A stretch of 64,000 nucleotides of DNA from Dichetophora obliterata (lineage: Eukaryota; Arthropoda; Insecta; Diptera; Sciomyzidae): contig OY986438.1 in assembly GCA_963920525.1 (NCBI GenBank), forward strand, positions 93,471,557-93,535,556. Direction: 5' to 3'. This document shows positions 19,590 through 30,769 of this stretch, piece after piece. The notes under the pieces were generated by a model that searched no databases, had not been told where the DNA came from, and was given only the letters and a program-made list of their open reading frames with translations. The position numbers were made by a program, and so were the translations under genes. The number at the start of each line of letters is the position of its first letter. Position 1 is the first letter of the stretch.

Positions 19590-22244
19590 GTGCAAGTAAA
19601 TTGCAAATTTACAGGGTGACTCTACAGTCTTGTCCGGACTGTTTCAAGTAAAAATCATCAAGTAGCTAACAGTTAACAACAAATCAGTTCGGCTCGATCA
19701 TGGCTAAACTCAATCAGCTAGTTGACATAAAGAATCAGTGGAGTTCATGTCCTGTTCTAATTGGGGCCCTCGACCTTAACAATAAAAAGGTGGAGGTAGT
19801 TTCCAAGGAAAATGAACAGTTAAGGGCGGATGTCAGCGGACTGAAATCTTCAGTCAAAATATTGATGGAGGAGAGAGTGCAAACTGACTGCGTTATCAGA
19901 GGGCTGTCAGATTTTACCAATGCTAAAAATCCAACAGAATTAGAAACAGTTGAAAGTTTCATTTGCTAACTCGGATATAATGCAAGCAAAATTTTTTAAT
20001 AGCAGATTTTCAGGTGAGCCTTAAGAAAAGTTTAGCAAAATACTGTCATCGTCATATTCTCAAACCATGACGTAAAAATGAAGCTCAAGGCAAAAAAAAT
20101 CAAAACTATTTTCATTAACGACTTCTTAACCAAGGAGACTCTAGTGTTGTTCGGTCATGCGAATGCCCTTAAGAGCGTTGACTATAAATATGTCTACACT
20201 AGAGGAAATAAAATTCATGCAAAGAAAGTTGATAATACCCGAGCTGATCGCATTCAGTCATACGCGCGAGTCGATGAACTTCTACTCTTACCCAGCAGTC
20301 GTACGTATCGATTTTTAAGTTATAATTCAGCGATGTTTTTGCTATCAACCATCGATACCGCTTTGTATGTAGCGATACAATAAAACCATATAAAAACACA
20401 AAAGCGTTGCTTTTTTGCTTCCATGGAAAGTGTGGGGGAGACAATATGGATCATTTTAAAATAAAAAAGATGTGTGGAGAAAACACAAATTCTCTCATTA
20501 CACAACCAAAATTATCAAAATAAAATCAATTTTGCTGACACCAAGCAACCGAAAAATCTAAATTAAATCATTATTGCTGCTATCAAACAATTAAAAAATC
20601 ACAACAAAATGCTTACTGGCGCTTCTAAGTAGACAAGAAAATCTCAAAATAAACACTACTGCTACCACAATTCTTCTGCAAGAATCGAAATATGATCAGT
20701 TTATAAATATGCGCCCGATGCCTTTTGAATAAAAAACCACAATTATAAAATGGATATTTTATTAAATTATTACAATAATTCATAACATTTATTACATGTT
20801 TCAATTTTATAACATTTATTTTTAAAGTTTTATCACAAAGCTAAAATTTGTTGAAGTATTTTCTTCGCAACATTTTTTTCAAAGGCTTTTTGGTTTGATT
20901 TTTACAAGTTTCCAAAATTTTTAATAAAGCATCAAAAATATAAAATTCTCCCCACTGATACCCCAAAGCTGCTTTAAAGAGCACTTTAGCATGGATGGAG
21001 CTTCAAATAGAAACAGACGTCTGTGAGCAAACGGAGCAGCTGGGAAGGCAGATGACAATAGAGGGATGTCACTTACCTAATCTTGGATCTTTTTATGCTT
21101 CCTTACTAATTGAATTTGTTATATTTTGTCATGATTAATTTTTCTATATTTCCTCATCATGATATTGCTATTAACTATAGTTATCCTTTCATATCCTCTG
21201 ATAGTCCGAACTGTTTTTGCTTAGACCATTGTTAAAATAGTCAATATTCTGGTCAATATGCGTTCGAACTTTGATACATTTTATTCTCATTTCGCATCTT
21301 TAGATCATTTACCTGACCTTATTTTTGTTTCTGAAATTTAGATTTTCTAGGAAGAAATTTTATCGTTTAAGATTCCAAATTTCAGTTTCGAAGCAGCACA
21401 TGCATTCATATTCTGCCGGAGGGGTCGGAGTATTTTTTAAAAAATGGCATTATAGGTCGTGTTATTTCAGTTCAATTTGGAATGTGCAGATACAATTTGT
21501 TATAATTGCGAAAGTTCGAGTATTTGTTATAGTTTGATTTGTGCATACAGACTGCATAGATTTACAATGGCTTTATTGAAGAATTTTCAATTTTTTTGAA
21601 TAATCAAACATGTATAATTATAATATTAGTGGGTGATTTTAATGTTAATATTTTAGCCGATTCACCCGGAGTTGATCATATCAAATCACTTCTGTCATCC
21701 TTCAAATTCTTGCTTGGATTATATATATGTACATAAGGCTGCATAGAAGTAGTAATATGGACTATAAGGCTGCGGCTTATGACCTTGGATTAACAGATCA
21801 CGCTTTGTCAACTATTCAGCTAGACAGTAGTGTGTCCATAGAAAATGAGTCTGAAAGTATTGAGTTTGATAAAATTTGAAAAAAACAGTTCTGTTGACGT
21901 CTTAAGAGGCATCCAAACAAAAGAGACTAAAAAGATGTTATGATAGATTGTGTGTAGAGCTTCAAAATGAAATTCCATTCTGTAGAAACAACTACTATCA
22001 AAATCGTTTGGCTATAAATGCAGGCAACTCCAAAAAAGAATGGCGTATTGTGAACGACTTTCTCTTGAAAAATTCTTCTGCAGTCTTTATTGAACTAAAT
22101 AGTAATAATGGAAGAGTAACTGATCCGTTGGAAGTTGAAAATTTATTCAATGAGTTTTTTCTCATATTAGTTCTCATTTCATTAAAATATAACTTATCAG
22201 TCGTTTCAGATAACATGGTATGCCAAGATAATAGTCAGTCGTAA
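19590..22244 (+). pseudogene. Decayed LINE (ORF1 plus endonuclease and ORF2 fragments)
   Basis: Plus-strand order fits a non-LTR retrotransposon. 19700-19969 encodes a coiled-coil-like ORF1 start (KENEQLRADVSGLKSSVKIL, TDCVIRGLSD). 20078-20310 continues with KLKAKKIKTIFINDFLTKE...YKYVYTRGNKIHAKK, typical of ORF1 proteins of insect LINEs. Around 21240-21340 a frame reads NVRSNFDTF...LPDLIFVSE, an endonuclease N-terminus. Near 21630 comes GDFNVNIL, the conserved endonuclease GDFN motif. From 21948 the frame resembles the linker to the reverse transcriptase (NNYYQNRLAINAGNSKKEW). Stops and frameshifts separate all parts, and the RT proper is missing. About 20400-21230 is low in recognisable coding. 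Confidence 0.75.
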
Positions 22245-22649
22245 AGTTTTGTCTTTGAATCGTTTTCGTTTACCGCTTTTGAAATACATAAAATAATAAA
22301 ATCGCACACAGCTTAAAGTTTGCACAAGTGCATGAAAGAAAAACATTTTTTTAATATTTTCATTTGCAATTCCATTTGGAATAAGGAAACAGTTAAGATT
22401 TTTTTGTTTTTTCCAAAAATTTTTCAGTTTAATAAGGGTATTCACCTCAAATTACTTGAATAACTCAAATTACTTGAATAACTTGACAAAATTTGTACTT
22501 TCAGTTTTGCGATACGCGATCTAGATTTCAAAATATTTAAATATTTTGCGATCTGGATCACGATCCGTCAATATTGCATGCTACACGTTCAATAAATATT
22601 ACGATACCGTATATTGATCAATATATATTGAGCGTGTGTCAGGCGCCAT
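22245..22649. other. Unclassified AT-rich segment with one MITE-like end
   Basis: TA + AGGGTATTCACCTCAAATTAC begins at 22433, and the words AAATTACTTGAATAAC repeat directly after it. It resembles the AGGGTATTC family tip, but no matching right end was found. Nothing else is recognised. Confidence 0.4.
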
Positions 22650-22933
22650 AGGAACATGTCTCCACCATTCAGCATAGAAATCATAGGGACGTGTACCCAC
22701 CGTTCAGCATAGAAGTCATAAGAACGCGTACCAACCGTTCAGCATAGAAGTCATAGCAACGTGTACCCACCGTTCAGCATAGAAGTCATAGGAACGTGTA
22801 CCCACCGTTCATCATACAATAGAAGTCATAGGAGCCTGTACCCACCGTTCAGCATAGAAATCATAGGAACGTGCCTCCACCGTTCAGCATAGAAGTCATA
22901 GGAACATGTACCCACTGTTCAGAATAGAAGTCA
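22650..22933. repeat. Tandem array of a 35-bp unit, about 8 copies
   Basis: The unit consensus is CCCACCGTTCAGCATAGAAG followed by TCATAGGAACGTGTA. Copies differ by a few substitutions, and one carries a 5-bp insertion. Such arrays occur in LTR leaders, retroelement UTRs or as small minisatellites. The context, just upstream of the BEL remnant, does not settle which. Confidence 0.9.
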
Positions 22934-23194
22934 GAAGCTATTAAACATAAGATCTATATTAAGTTATAATATATATATTACAGTATAATTAATTAAATAA
23001 TTATTAAACTAATATAAGAAAATACTAATGAAATTAACAATAAAAACAGATTTTTATAACAGTTTAAAACTAAAAATTTCCGGCTTTCTCATTTAAACAT
23101 TGGAATCGTTAGGATATAAATTGTTTTGTAAGAACCCTTGGTTTACTTACTGAGCTCACCTCAGCAAACTAGTAGCGGACGAAAAAGGGTTCAT

Positions 23195-25530
23195 TATAGT
23201 ACTTACCACATTTTGCTGTCTATAGCCCACACAAACCAGAGAAGCTCAGAATAGTTTTTGACGACGCCGCTGCCATATCAGCTACTGCTCTTAACTCAGT
23301 TCTGCTTAAAGTGCCAGAACAAACAAAATCATTGAAAGCAATTTTATTGAAATTTCGAGAAGGAGAGGTTGGTGTAGCTGATGATATTCGCGAAATGTTT
23401 TCGCAAGTTAAAATTTGCCCGGTGGACCAGCATGCGCAGCGTTTTCTATGGAGAAACAATGAAAATTCTGAAGTTGAACACTACGCAAAGGCTTCATATG
23501 CATGATTTGCGGGGCCATATGTTCACCATGTTGTGCAGAATTTATTAAAAATCGTAATGCTGAAAAATTTCGAAATCAATATCCTGATGCTGTCACTGCT
23601 ATCATAGAAAAACATTATGTCGATGATTTTGTGTGTAGTTTCGACAACGTGGAAGAAGCAATCGATATTGGTCAACAAGTCGTCAACATTCACTTAAAAG
23701 CTGGGTTTGAATTGAGGAATTTTATTTCAAGTCATCAAATGGTTGAAACAGTCTTGAACAAAGAAGCTGTAAGTGATGGTACAAAATCCGTGAATATGGA
23801 GCAACAGTCAACAGTAGAAAAGGTTCTCAGTATGTATTGGGACACAGTCAGCGACACATTCCGTTTTCAAACGAAATTTCATCAAATTCCAAGCCAGGTT
23901 TTACAAGGAGTCCGGCCGCCGACAAAGAGAGAACTTCTAGGAATCAATCGCGTCGGAAGCGAATTTCATCTGGGGGGGCAGTACAAATGGGGGGGCAGTA
24001 CAAATGGTGGTGCAAAAAAAGTTCACCAAAATTTCTTCACATGAAACATGAAGAAGAGAAAAAGAAGAGGAAAATATATAATACAAAAATATTATCGTTG
24101 TAAAAAAACTGATATTTTGAATAATTTTTCCTTTTAAATTGTTTATCTAGCTAAAAAAGTGGGGGGGCAACTGCCCACCTTGCCCCCCCGCTTCCGACGC
24201 CAATGCTAGGAATAGTTATGGCAGTATTTGATCCGTATGGACTCCTAGCCGATTTTTTGAGTTATTCTAAGGTTTTAGTCCAAGAAACGTGTAGAAGCAA
24301 GTTGCAGATGAATGCATCCTTGCTGACATTTATAAAAAATGGATTGCGTGGTGGAAAGAATTTCAAAAAGTTTGCGAGTTTAAAATTCATCGATGCTACT
24401 CACAAAACCTTCATAAATGCAGAAACGTGGAAGCCAAACATGCGTGGATGCAAGCCAGATATCCTTTGCTGCAGTTGGGTACTTAAGAATTGTTTACACG
24501 AATGGTATTGACGTTGCATTTGTAGCAGGAAAGTCTCACAGTGCACCCAAAAAACTAATGTCCATCCTAGACTAGAGCTGCAAGCTGCAGTTCTTGGTAT
24601 TCGTCTATTCAAGATGATTCGAAGTTGCCATGAAATTAAATTTTCAAATATTCGTTTTTGGAGTGACTCTTGTACTGTGCTGTACTGGATAAATTCTTCT
24701 GAGCGAAAATATAAAGCCTTTGTTGGACACCGTATTGCAGAAATATTAAATTCATCTCATCAGTCACAAACTAACAAACCAAAACACAGCTGACGTCGCA
24801 ACTCGCCCTATTTTTCCGCCAAAATATGAAGTAAGCAGCAAGTGGATCAGAGGTCCAGAATTTCTGCAATGTCCAAAACAACAATGGCCAAAATCACCGT
24901 CCAGTTTGTCACCAGAAAATTTGGATGAAGAAGTAAAAACTTGTCATATCATTCGATTTCAGGCAAGTAATTCGAATCTCATTAAATTTACCCGTTTTTC
25001 GTCACATTTAAAGTTAAAAAGAACTATGGCTTGGGTTCTGCGAGCAAGCAAAATTTTTCTAAAACAATTTTATTAGCAAACTACAAGCTATAATCACACT
25101 ACCTCTGAAATAAACAATGCTGAAAAATTTATGTATAAAATAGTTCAAAGGGACTATTTCGCCGATGAGATAAACGCTTTAAAAACCTTACAACAAATTT
25201 CTAGACTTACACCGTATTTAGATCAAGATGGTCTGCTTAGAGTATATGGACTATCGACGAAGCTGTTTATCTGCCGTTTGGCAAAAGAAGTCCTATATTA
25301 ATTCCAAAGAAACACATCGTCACATACTAACTAATTCGCCATTATCATAAGAGACAACACCATCAAAATATTACAATCACTTTGAATGAAATTCGTCAAA
25401 AAATTTGGGTTCCTGACATTAAAAAAGTTCTCAAAAAGATTCAGCGATCCGGTATAGAATATAAAATAGCTAAAGCAAATCCAGATCCACCATTTATGGG
25501 ACAGCTTCCAGAAGATCGCGTCACTCCTTT
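23195..25530 (+). pseudogene. BEL/Pao retrotransposon pol remnant: RT and RNase H
   Basis: Plus-strand pieces follow BEL/Pao order. 23195-23500 gives the RT N-terminus (YSPHKPEKLRIV then DDAAAISATALNSVLLKVP and DIREMFSQVKI). 23502-23945 gives the palm with catalytic YVDDFVCS, and later KRELLG. After a small hAT insertion, 24203-24510 continues with VMAVFDPYGLLADFL. About 24540-24960, across frameshifts, shows RNase H-like words (RLELQAAVLGIRLF, WSDSCTVLYWINS, ADVATRP, WIRGPEFL). 25140-25490 resembles the integrase zinc-finger region (VPDIKKVLKKIQRSG). Multiple stops make it non-functional. It continues at 26897. Confidence 0.88.
23945..24205. mobile_element. Small hAT-type MITE in the BEL RT, 8-bp duplication CTAGGAAT
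   Basis: 261 bp with tips CAATCGCGTCGGAAGCG and, reversed, CATTGGCGTCGGAAGCG, flanked by a perfect CTAGGAAT at 23937-23944 and 24206-24213. The BEL reading frame resumes across it (KRELLG then LGIVMAVF), which independently confirms the insertion. It is G-run rich internally. Confidence 0.93.
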
Positions 25531-25545
25531 TGTCCGTCCTTTCAA

Positions 25546-26881
25546 AACCCGCCAGAGGACCTTCGGGGAATCTGCCTGTCCCAAGCCAGGAATGGAAGGG
25601 TGAGGGTTGGTTATTGGATGGGCAGTTCATGGGGCACGGCCCATGAACTGATCTCATAATGAGTTCTTTCTGGAGGCACGGCTCCTGAATGTTCGTCTGA
25701 TAACTGTAAAAGAAAAGGTTTACCTAGAGCCTTGGATGTTGCTGCCAAATTCTTGGAGAAAGCATTTTTTTGATATTAAGTTATCATAACACCGTAGTTG
25801 TAATATGCTTTCGATGGACGATCAATCCAACATAACTTGAAGAGCGGGGATAGTCATCCATCAATGATGAGGAGACCTGATCTATTGTTGTTCTGCAGAC
25901 CTATCTTAGAATAAAGGTTATTATGTAGGAAACATTTAACCTTCGGACCGTTGTATAAGCAAATTTGTATACAACGGCTCATGCTTCTTAGTTTTCTGTT
26001 AAGGCTTTAATTAGTCTTAATTTAGGATAACGACGTTGCATAAGTAGAATTGAGGTTTACCCGGTTTTACTGGGAAGCCTATGGTTATTTTTTAACCTTG
26101 CCAAGTACAATTCGAGTGGCTGAAGGTGTCACAGTCAGATATAAATGTTCTAAGAACTTTTGGTCTGTAGACGGGATGTTGAAGAGCCTTGTCAGGTGGA
26201 GCCTTTTGCCCGGGTTTTGACTATCATATGGGTTAGGCCCACGTGGGGTTTTAATAACGCTCTGGTTTGTGGTTAGGCCAGAAAGGCCGGTGTGAGTTAC
26301 ACTTTAGTTGAACTCGGGCTGGTGATTCCCTTAAATTACTAAGAGAATGATGGTAGATTGAATCTCGCCAATTTCAAACAGTAAATGTTAGGAAGGTAAG
26401 CAACTACCGGATCAATATACTGTTACCTTTGGAATTTGAGTACAGGCGATGGGGAAACCTAAATAGTCTGAGTTGTGACCATTTGAGATTGAGGAATTTG
26501 ATTGCATGAGTGACAGGCCTAGTTGCCGCCTTAATTTTTCGTGTCAGAGAGTGATGACCTCTGATATGAATGGGATGATTTTGTGCGGATCAAATAAAGG
26601 GTTGTATTACTTGGTATAGTATACTGAGATGACCCATGGTTATTAAAATAACCAAGTCATGTTTTAATTCGAGTGACTGAATGAGTCACGGTCATGTATA
26701 GTGTCTTTTTGACATCAGTGCTGGGGTTCTGTGGCATGTAATTAGAGGAACCTTTCAAAAATGGTCTTTCTTGAATTCCGAAGGGGCGTTGACCGACGCT
26801 TCATATTTGTCCCAAGCATTGGAGCACCGTTGAATTAAGCCTTCGCGGCAGGGGTCAACGTTAAAAAACATAGTGGCTTTC
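25546..26881. mobile_element. 1.3-kb insertion of unknown class with 15-bp target duplication
   Basis: TGTCCGTCCTTTCAA occurs at 25531-25545 and again at 26882-26896, and the BEL integrase sequence continues across it. A 15-bp duplication and the absence of terminal inverted repeats indicate target-primed retrotransposition. The insert has no recognisable protein and is relatively G/T-rich, with several short self-complementary blocks (e.g. AGTTCATGGGGCACGGCCCA). It could be a SINE-like element or the 3' part of an unrecognised LINE. Confidence 0.8.
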
Positions 26882-26896
26882 TGTCCGTCCTTTCAA

Positions 26897-27845
26897 TACA
26901 CTGGAGTTGATCTCTTCGGACCCTTCACTGTCACTATAGGCCGTCGCCATGAAAAAAGATGGGCTGTTATATTTTCTTGTTAAACAGTCAGAGCTACTCA
27001 TCTGGAATTAGCGGAAAATTTGTCAACTGATGCCTTTATTGTATGTCTGCGAAATTTTATCAACCGTCGAGGTACACCTATCCGTTTGCGTAGTGACAAT
27101 GGCACTATATTTATAGGAGCGCAGAAAGAATTGAAGATTGCTGAATGTTTACTTGATATCGATTGTTTATCCAATGAGACCGCTAACAGACACATCGAAT
27201 GGATTTTTAATTGCCCAGCAAATCCTAGTTCTGGTGGTTGCTGGGAACGTTTGATTCGTATTGTCAAAGCTGTATTAAACAAAACTCTCCGAGACGTTGC
27301 CCCTAGGGTTGAAACACTTCAAAGCGCGTTAATCGAAGCAAAAAATATAATCAATTCACGGCCACTCACAGACATTTCATTGTCATCTGAAGATGATGAG
27401 CCTCTTACACCCAACCATTTTTTATTAGGTTACGTAAACTCTACACAAACGCCATATCCAGACGATGAAAAAATTAGCCTTAAAAAACAGTGGAGAATAG
27501 CCCAAAACTTGAAGGATCGTTTCTGGAAACGATGGACAATCGAGTATCTACCCCAACTCATTTGCAGATCAAAATGGCATAAGGAAGTACAACCTATAAA
27601 ATTCAACGACCTGGTGATTATTTGTGATCCGAGTCAGCCACGTAGCCGTTGGAAGAAGGGACGCACTACAAAGGTTTTTAATGCCAAAGATAATCAAGTA
27701 GGATTTGCTGAAGTTCGTACGTCTCGTGGAGTAGCTCGTCACCCAGCTTCTAGACTAGCCGTTTTAATGATTGATGGTGAATCTCAGAAAGATTCACGGG
27801 GGTGGAGTGTTGAGGTACCCTCTATTTTAACTATTGCATCATCTT
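26897..27845 (+). pseudogene. BEL/Pao integrase remnant and start of 3' LTR
   Basis: Frame 27020-27862 encodes the second half of a BEL/Pao integrase. RLRSDNGT carries the second catalytic Asp and SGGCWERLIRIVK carries the catalytic Glu. It is followed by the C-terminal domain (LTPNHFLLG, WRIAQNLKDRFWKRW, GRTTKVFNAKDNQV). The start of the core ([10 protein letters not shown]) is at about 26898-26930 in another frame. At 27797-27807 a purine tract (GGGGGTGGAG) is followed by TGTTGAGGTACCC, the expected polypurine tract and 3' LTR start. The LTR is cut after about 40 bp where a Penelope fragment begins. Confidence 0.88.
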
Positions 27846-28271
27846 TTGTTTTCTTCTTTTAACTTTTCTTCTTTTAAGTTAAATGTAAATTTATTGTCTT
27901 TTCTTATTATTTTCATGTCGAGATAAGCCAGAGAGTTGTTTGATTCTTCCTCTATTGTAAACTTTAGTCTATGATGATATGAATTTAGCTCGTCTAGAAT
28001 ATTATAAATGTCGTTTTTGTTTACAACCGCTAAAATGTCGTCCACATATATAAATATTCTTGTTATCGTTATATCTTTGTATTCCTTCGTAAAGTAAATC
28101 GTCCAAAAATTATGTCCGCTATGTATGGGGAGAGCGGCTTTCTCATGGGCATTCCAAACACTTGGCTGTAAACTGTTTTTTCCAATATAAAACAGTTGTT
28201 ATCCTTTAAGCAAAAGTTTAAAATTTTAAGGCAAGCATTTTTCTTTACGTCGGTGTGTTGACTTTGTAAGG
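27842..28271 (-). pseudogene. Penelope-like RT fragment 1 (palm, motifs C-D side)
   Basis: Minus strand. The upstream part reads KKNACLKILNFCLKDNNCF...SQVFGMPMRKPLSPYIADI, the Penelope-type PMGSPLSP motif with two changed residues. A frameshift then leads to YVDDILAVVNKNDIYNILDE and SLAYLDMKIIRKDNKFTF, the catalytic YVDD region. It is truncated at the BEL LTR. It is collinear with fragments at 37800-38150 and 50270-50521 on the same strand. Confidence 0.85.
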
Positions 28272-28282
28272 ATTAAAATTTT

Positions 28283-28890
28283 ACCAAATTTTACCCTAAC
28301 ATGCTTTATTTCTAATACCTCATATTTTCTATTTCAGTTTGCCAACTGGGTTATTTGCCACAAGTGGGTCTCGATTCCGACCCAACGCGAATCGTGAAGG
28401 GCTCCAGCCCTTACCCTACAATTAGTGGAAATAGTTTTATCTACAGGTTCACAGGATACGCAGGCTCATATAGATTCTTGAGGATATGGGCATTGTAGGG
28501 TACCTGGCTCGATCCAACATGGTCCAGGTAGGCCACATTGGGTCAGAGTCTTCATTTGATTTAGAAAACAACGTTAAAATGAATGAACGTTATAATGAAT
28601 TAAATATGTAATGTACATAATTTCAAATAAACGATAAATTCAATCATAAAATCAAATAGTTGATCTCGTCTATTAGTTGGTGTCGGTTGTGTTTTATCGT
28701 GTTATGTAAAAGCCTTTGTTTGTTATATTCGTGTGTGTATTAAAACAGTTTCAATATCGTAATTACTTAAATATTATATTGTACTTACTAATATCATTAA
28801 TATACAACTATTCCATTAAATAATAATTGTGCATTTAAGTTGTGGAAGTTTAATTCTTGCATATTAACTTTGTTTAACTTGTGTAGTTAA
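28283..28890. other. Unclassified segment before the LINE
   Basis: No protein is recognised. It contains a G/C-richer block at 28355-28550 (CCACAAGTGGGTCTCGATTC...) which could be an old LTR or 5' UTR piece, then AT-rich sequence. Its left edge carries ATTAAAATTTT (28272-28282), repeated at 37761-37771. Confidence 0.4.
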
Positions 28891-29078
28891 TGCAGTGTTG
28901 TTGTTTTTGCATGCTTACTGTGTTTTAGTTTCTTCTTTGTGCGGTATCTTCTTTGTTTATCTTCAGCTCAGTGAGTGTTGTTTTTGTTTTTTAGTTTCTA
29001 CTAAACTGTGCACAAACTGCCTGAATAGAATAACCCTAAAAGCACATTTTGCATCTGCTCATTTTTTAAAAATTAAAC

Positions 29079-29705
29079 ATGGATTATTTTTCTGCAGAAA
29101 ATATCGTTGCTTGTTCTTTAAACGAACTTTGCAAAAGCCAAAAAATTCTGAACCCCATGTTCAGCTGTTCTGGTCCATGTGAGCAAATGTTTCATGCATC
29201 ATCTTGTGCCGGTATTTCCAAGTCATGCCTTGACGACTTAAAATCTCTGCGATCAGGTCTTCGCTGGTACTGTGCTTCGTGTAGGGCACTTTCCCCAGAT
29301 GAACTTTATTCAAAAATTAAGCTTTTTGGGGAAAGTCTTAACTCGTTAAACAAGAATTTTCGAGAAATTGTAACATTTTTTAGTGAAGTTAGGGCCGCAC
29401 CCAGTACCAGCGTCTATGATGAAAATTCCATTTCGGGAAATATCCCGCTTGCTTTGTCACAGACTGTTTCTTCCGGGACACAAACAATCCTTTCATCAGA
29501 AGACCATATTATCTCAAAAAGAAAGAGAAAAAATAAAAAAACTAATAAGAAGCGAAAATCATCTGGATCTACTTCTCAGGCCAAGCAGCCCTCAGCACCG
29601 CTTTTGAACAGGAACACTCCAGTTACTTCCTCGTCACCTTCTAACATTCCTTCTTTGACTAATAGTTCAGTTTTGACTCCTATTGAGCCTAAAAATCAAG
29701 CTTAA
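29079..29705 (+). CDS. LINE ORF1, N-terminal part with PHD-type zinc finger
   Basis: The retroelement's nucleic-acid-binding or gag-like protein. From Met at 29079, residues 28-65 form a PHD-like Cys/His cluster (MFSCSGPCEQMFHASSCAG...LRWYCASC). Next come a short coiled-coil-like segment, Ser/Thr-rich sequence and a Lys/Arg cluster (KRKRKNKKTNKKRKSS) that could act as a nuclear signal. The frame stops at 29703, but homologous sequence resumes in another frame at about 29704, so the stop probably results from a frameshift. Confidence 0.7.
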   Translation: MDYFSAENIVACSLNELCKSQKILNPMFSCSGPCEQMFHASSCAGISKSCLDDLKSLRSGLRWYCASCRALSPDELYSKIKLFGESLNSLNKNFREIVTFFSEVRAAPSTSVYDENSISGNIPLALSQTVSSGTQTILSSEDHIISKRKRKNKKTNKKRKSSGSTSQAKQPSAPLLNRNTPVTSSSPSNIPSLTNSSVLTPIEPKNQA

Positions 29706-29710
29706 GGGCA

Positions 29711-30004
29711 GTGTCGAGGAAAAAAAATTTATTTATTTCACGTCTTCAACCCGACACAACTGTTGAAAATGTATTGACTTTTATCAAACATAATAACTTG
29801 TTGAGTCAAAATGCATTTTGTTCATGCAAAAAAATAGGTAATAAACCTACCCATGCTTCCTTTATTCTCACAGTTCTAGCTGAAGAGTTTGCAACTGTTC
29901 TAAACTCCAAATTGTGGACTGATAATATACTCGTTACAGAGTTTCAGCCTAAGAATAAGCCTAGAGGGACGACTCAAGCCGCTCGTCAATCCCAAAAAAA
30001 CTGA
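29711..30004 (+). CDS. LINE ORF1, C-terminal RNA-binding part (shifted frame)
   Basis: Reads KKNLFISRLQPDTTVENVLT...FCSCKKIGNKPTHASFIL...WTDNILVTEF, a small RRM-like fold as found at the C-terminus of many insect LINE ORF1 proteins (KKxLFISRL start). It joins ORF1 if one frameshift at about 29700 is removed. It ends just before the endonuclease begins. Confidence 0.6.
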   Translation: MSRKKNLFISRLQPDTTVENVLTFIKHNNLLSQNAFCSCKKIGNKPTHASFILTVLAEEFATVLNSKLWTDNILVTEFQPKNKPRGTTQAARQSQKN

Positions 30005-30745
30005 ATAGGGTATCCCTTTACTATCAAAATGTAAGGGGATTACGCTCTAAGACGCGAGACATATTTTTAATGTCTCAGAATTTCTCTGAGGATATTATCG
30101 CACTGACTGAAACTTGGTTAAACGGAAGCATTACTGACTTAGAATTGTTTGATAACAGTTTTGAAGTTTATAGAAGAGATAGACACGCTGACAATACTTC
30201 TGCTGTCTGTGGAGGTGTCTAATGTATATCTTATTAATGAATACGTTCCTCCTAAGAGCAGTGTAGAAGTTTATGCAAGCCTTGCGGATTGCATAGAATA
30301 CGTTATAAGCATAATTGACGTTAACGACGACATTTTATTGTTAGGTGATTTTAATCTGCCTGACTTGAAATGGGAATCTTCTGACGATGATACATATTTT
30401 TGTGCATCTAATTCGAAGACTCGCCAAGAGCATATATTTGTTGATAATATATGTTCTGACTTACAACAAGTGAGTTGTATTTATAATAGTCGTGAAAGAC
30501 TTCTTGACCTGGTCTTAACTACAGACAGTAAGAATGTGATTGTTGAGAAGGCCCCTCATGCTTTGACTGCTGTTGATGAATACCATTCACCATTGAGCAT
30601 ATGGTACAAATCAGACAGGGATAATATAGTAAAGTCTAACTCAATAGATAAAGTTTATGAATTCGATTTTAAAAAAGCTGACTTTTTGAAGTTGAATCAT
30701 TTACTTCAAAGTAAACTTCATGCTATTTTAGAATATGTTAATTAG
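30004..30745 (+). pseudogene. LINE APE-type endonuclease, broken
   Basis: Begins NRVSLYYQNVRGLRSKT with DIIALTETWLN (catalytic Glu motif) in one frame. A frameshift near 30215 leads into a second frame with the conserved LLGDFNLPDLKW motif, then LLDLVLTTDS and DEYHSPLSI, close to the usual SDHxPL motif but with the His position displaced. Nicks target DNA in related active elements; inactive here. Confidence 0.8.
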
Positions 30746-30769
30746 TATATGTTAATTTTACGAAAAATT

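Noticed and set aside
20199..20505. Minus-strand frames near 20.2-20.5 kb
   Set aside because: Opposite strand of the LINE ORF1 remnant.
22650..22933. CRISPR-like appearance of the 35-bp array
   Set aside because: Units are directly adjacent with no unique spacers, and the DNA is eukaryotic.
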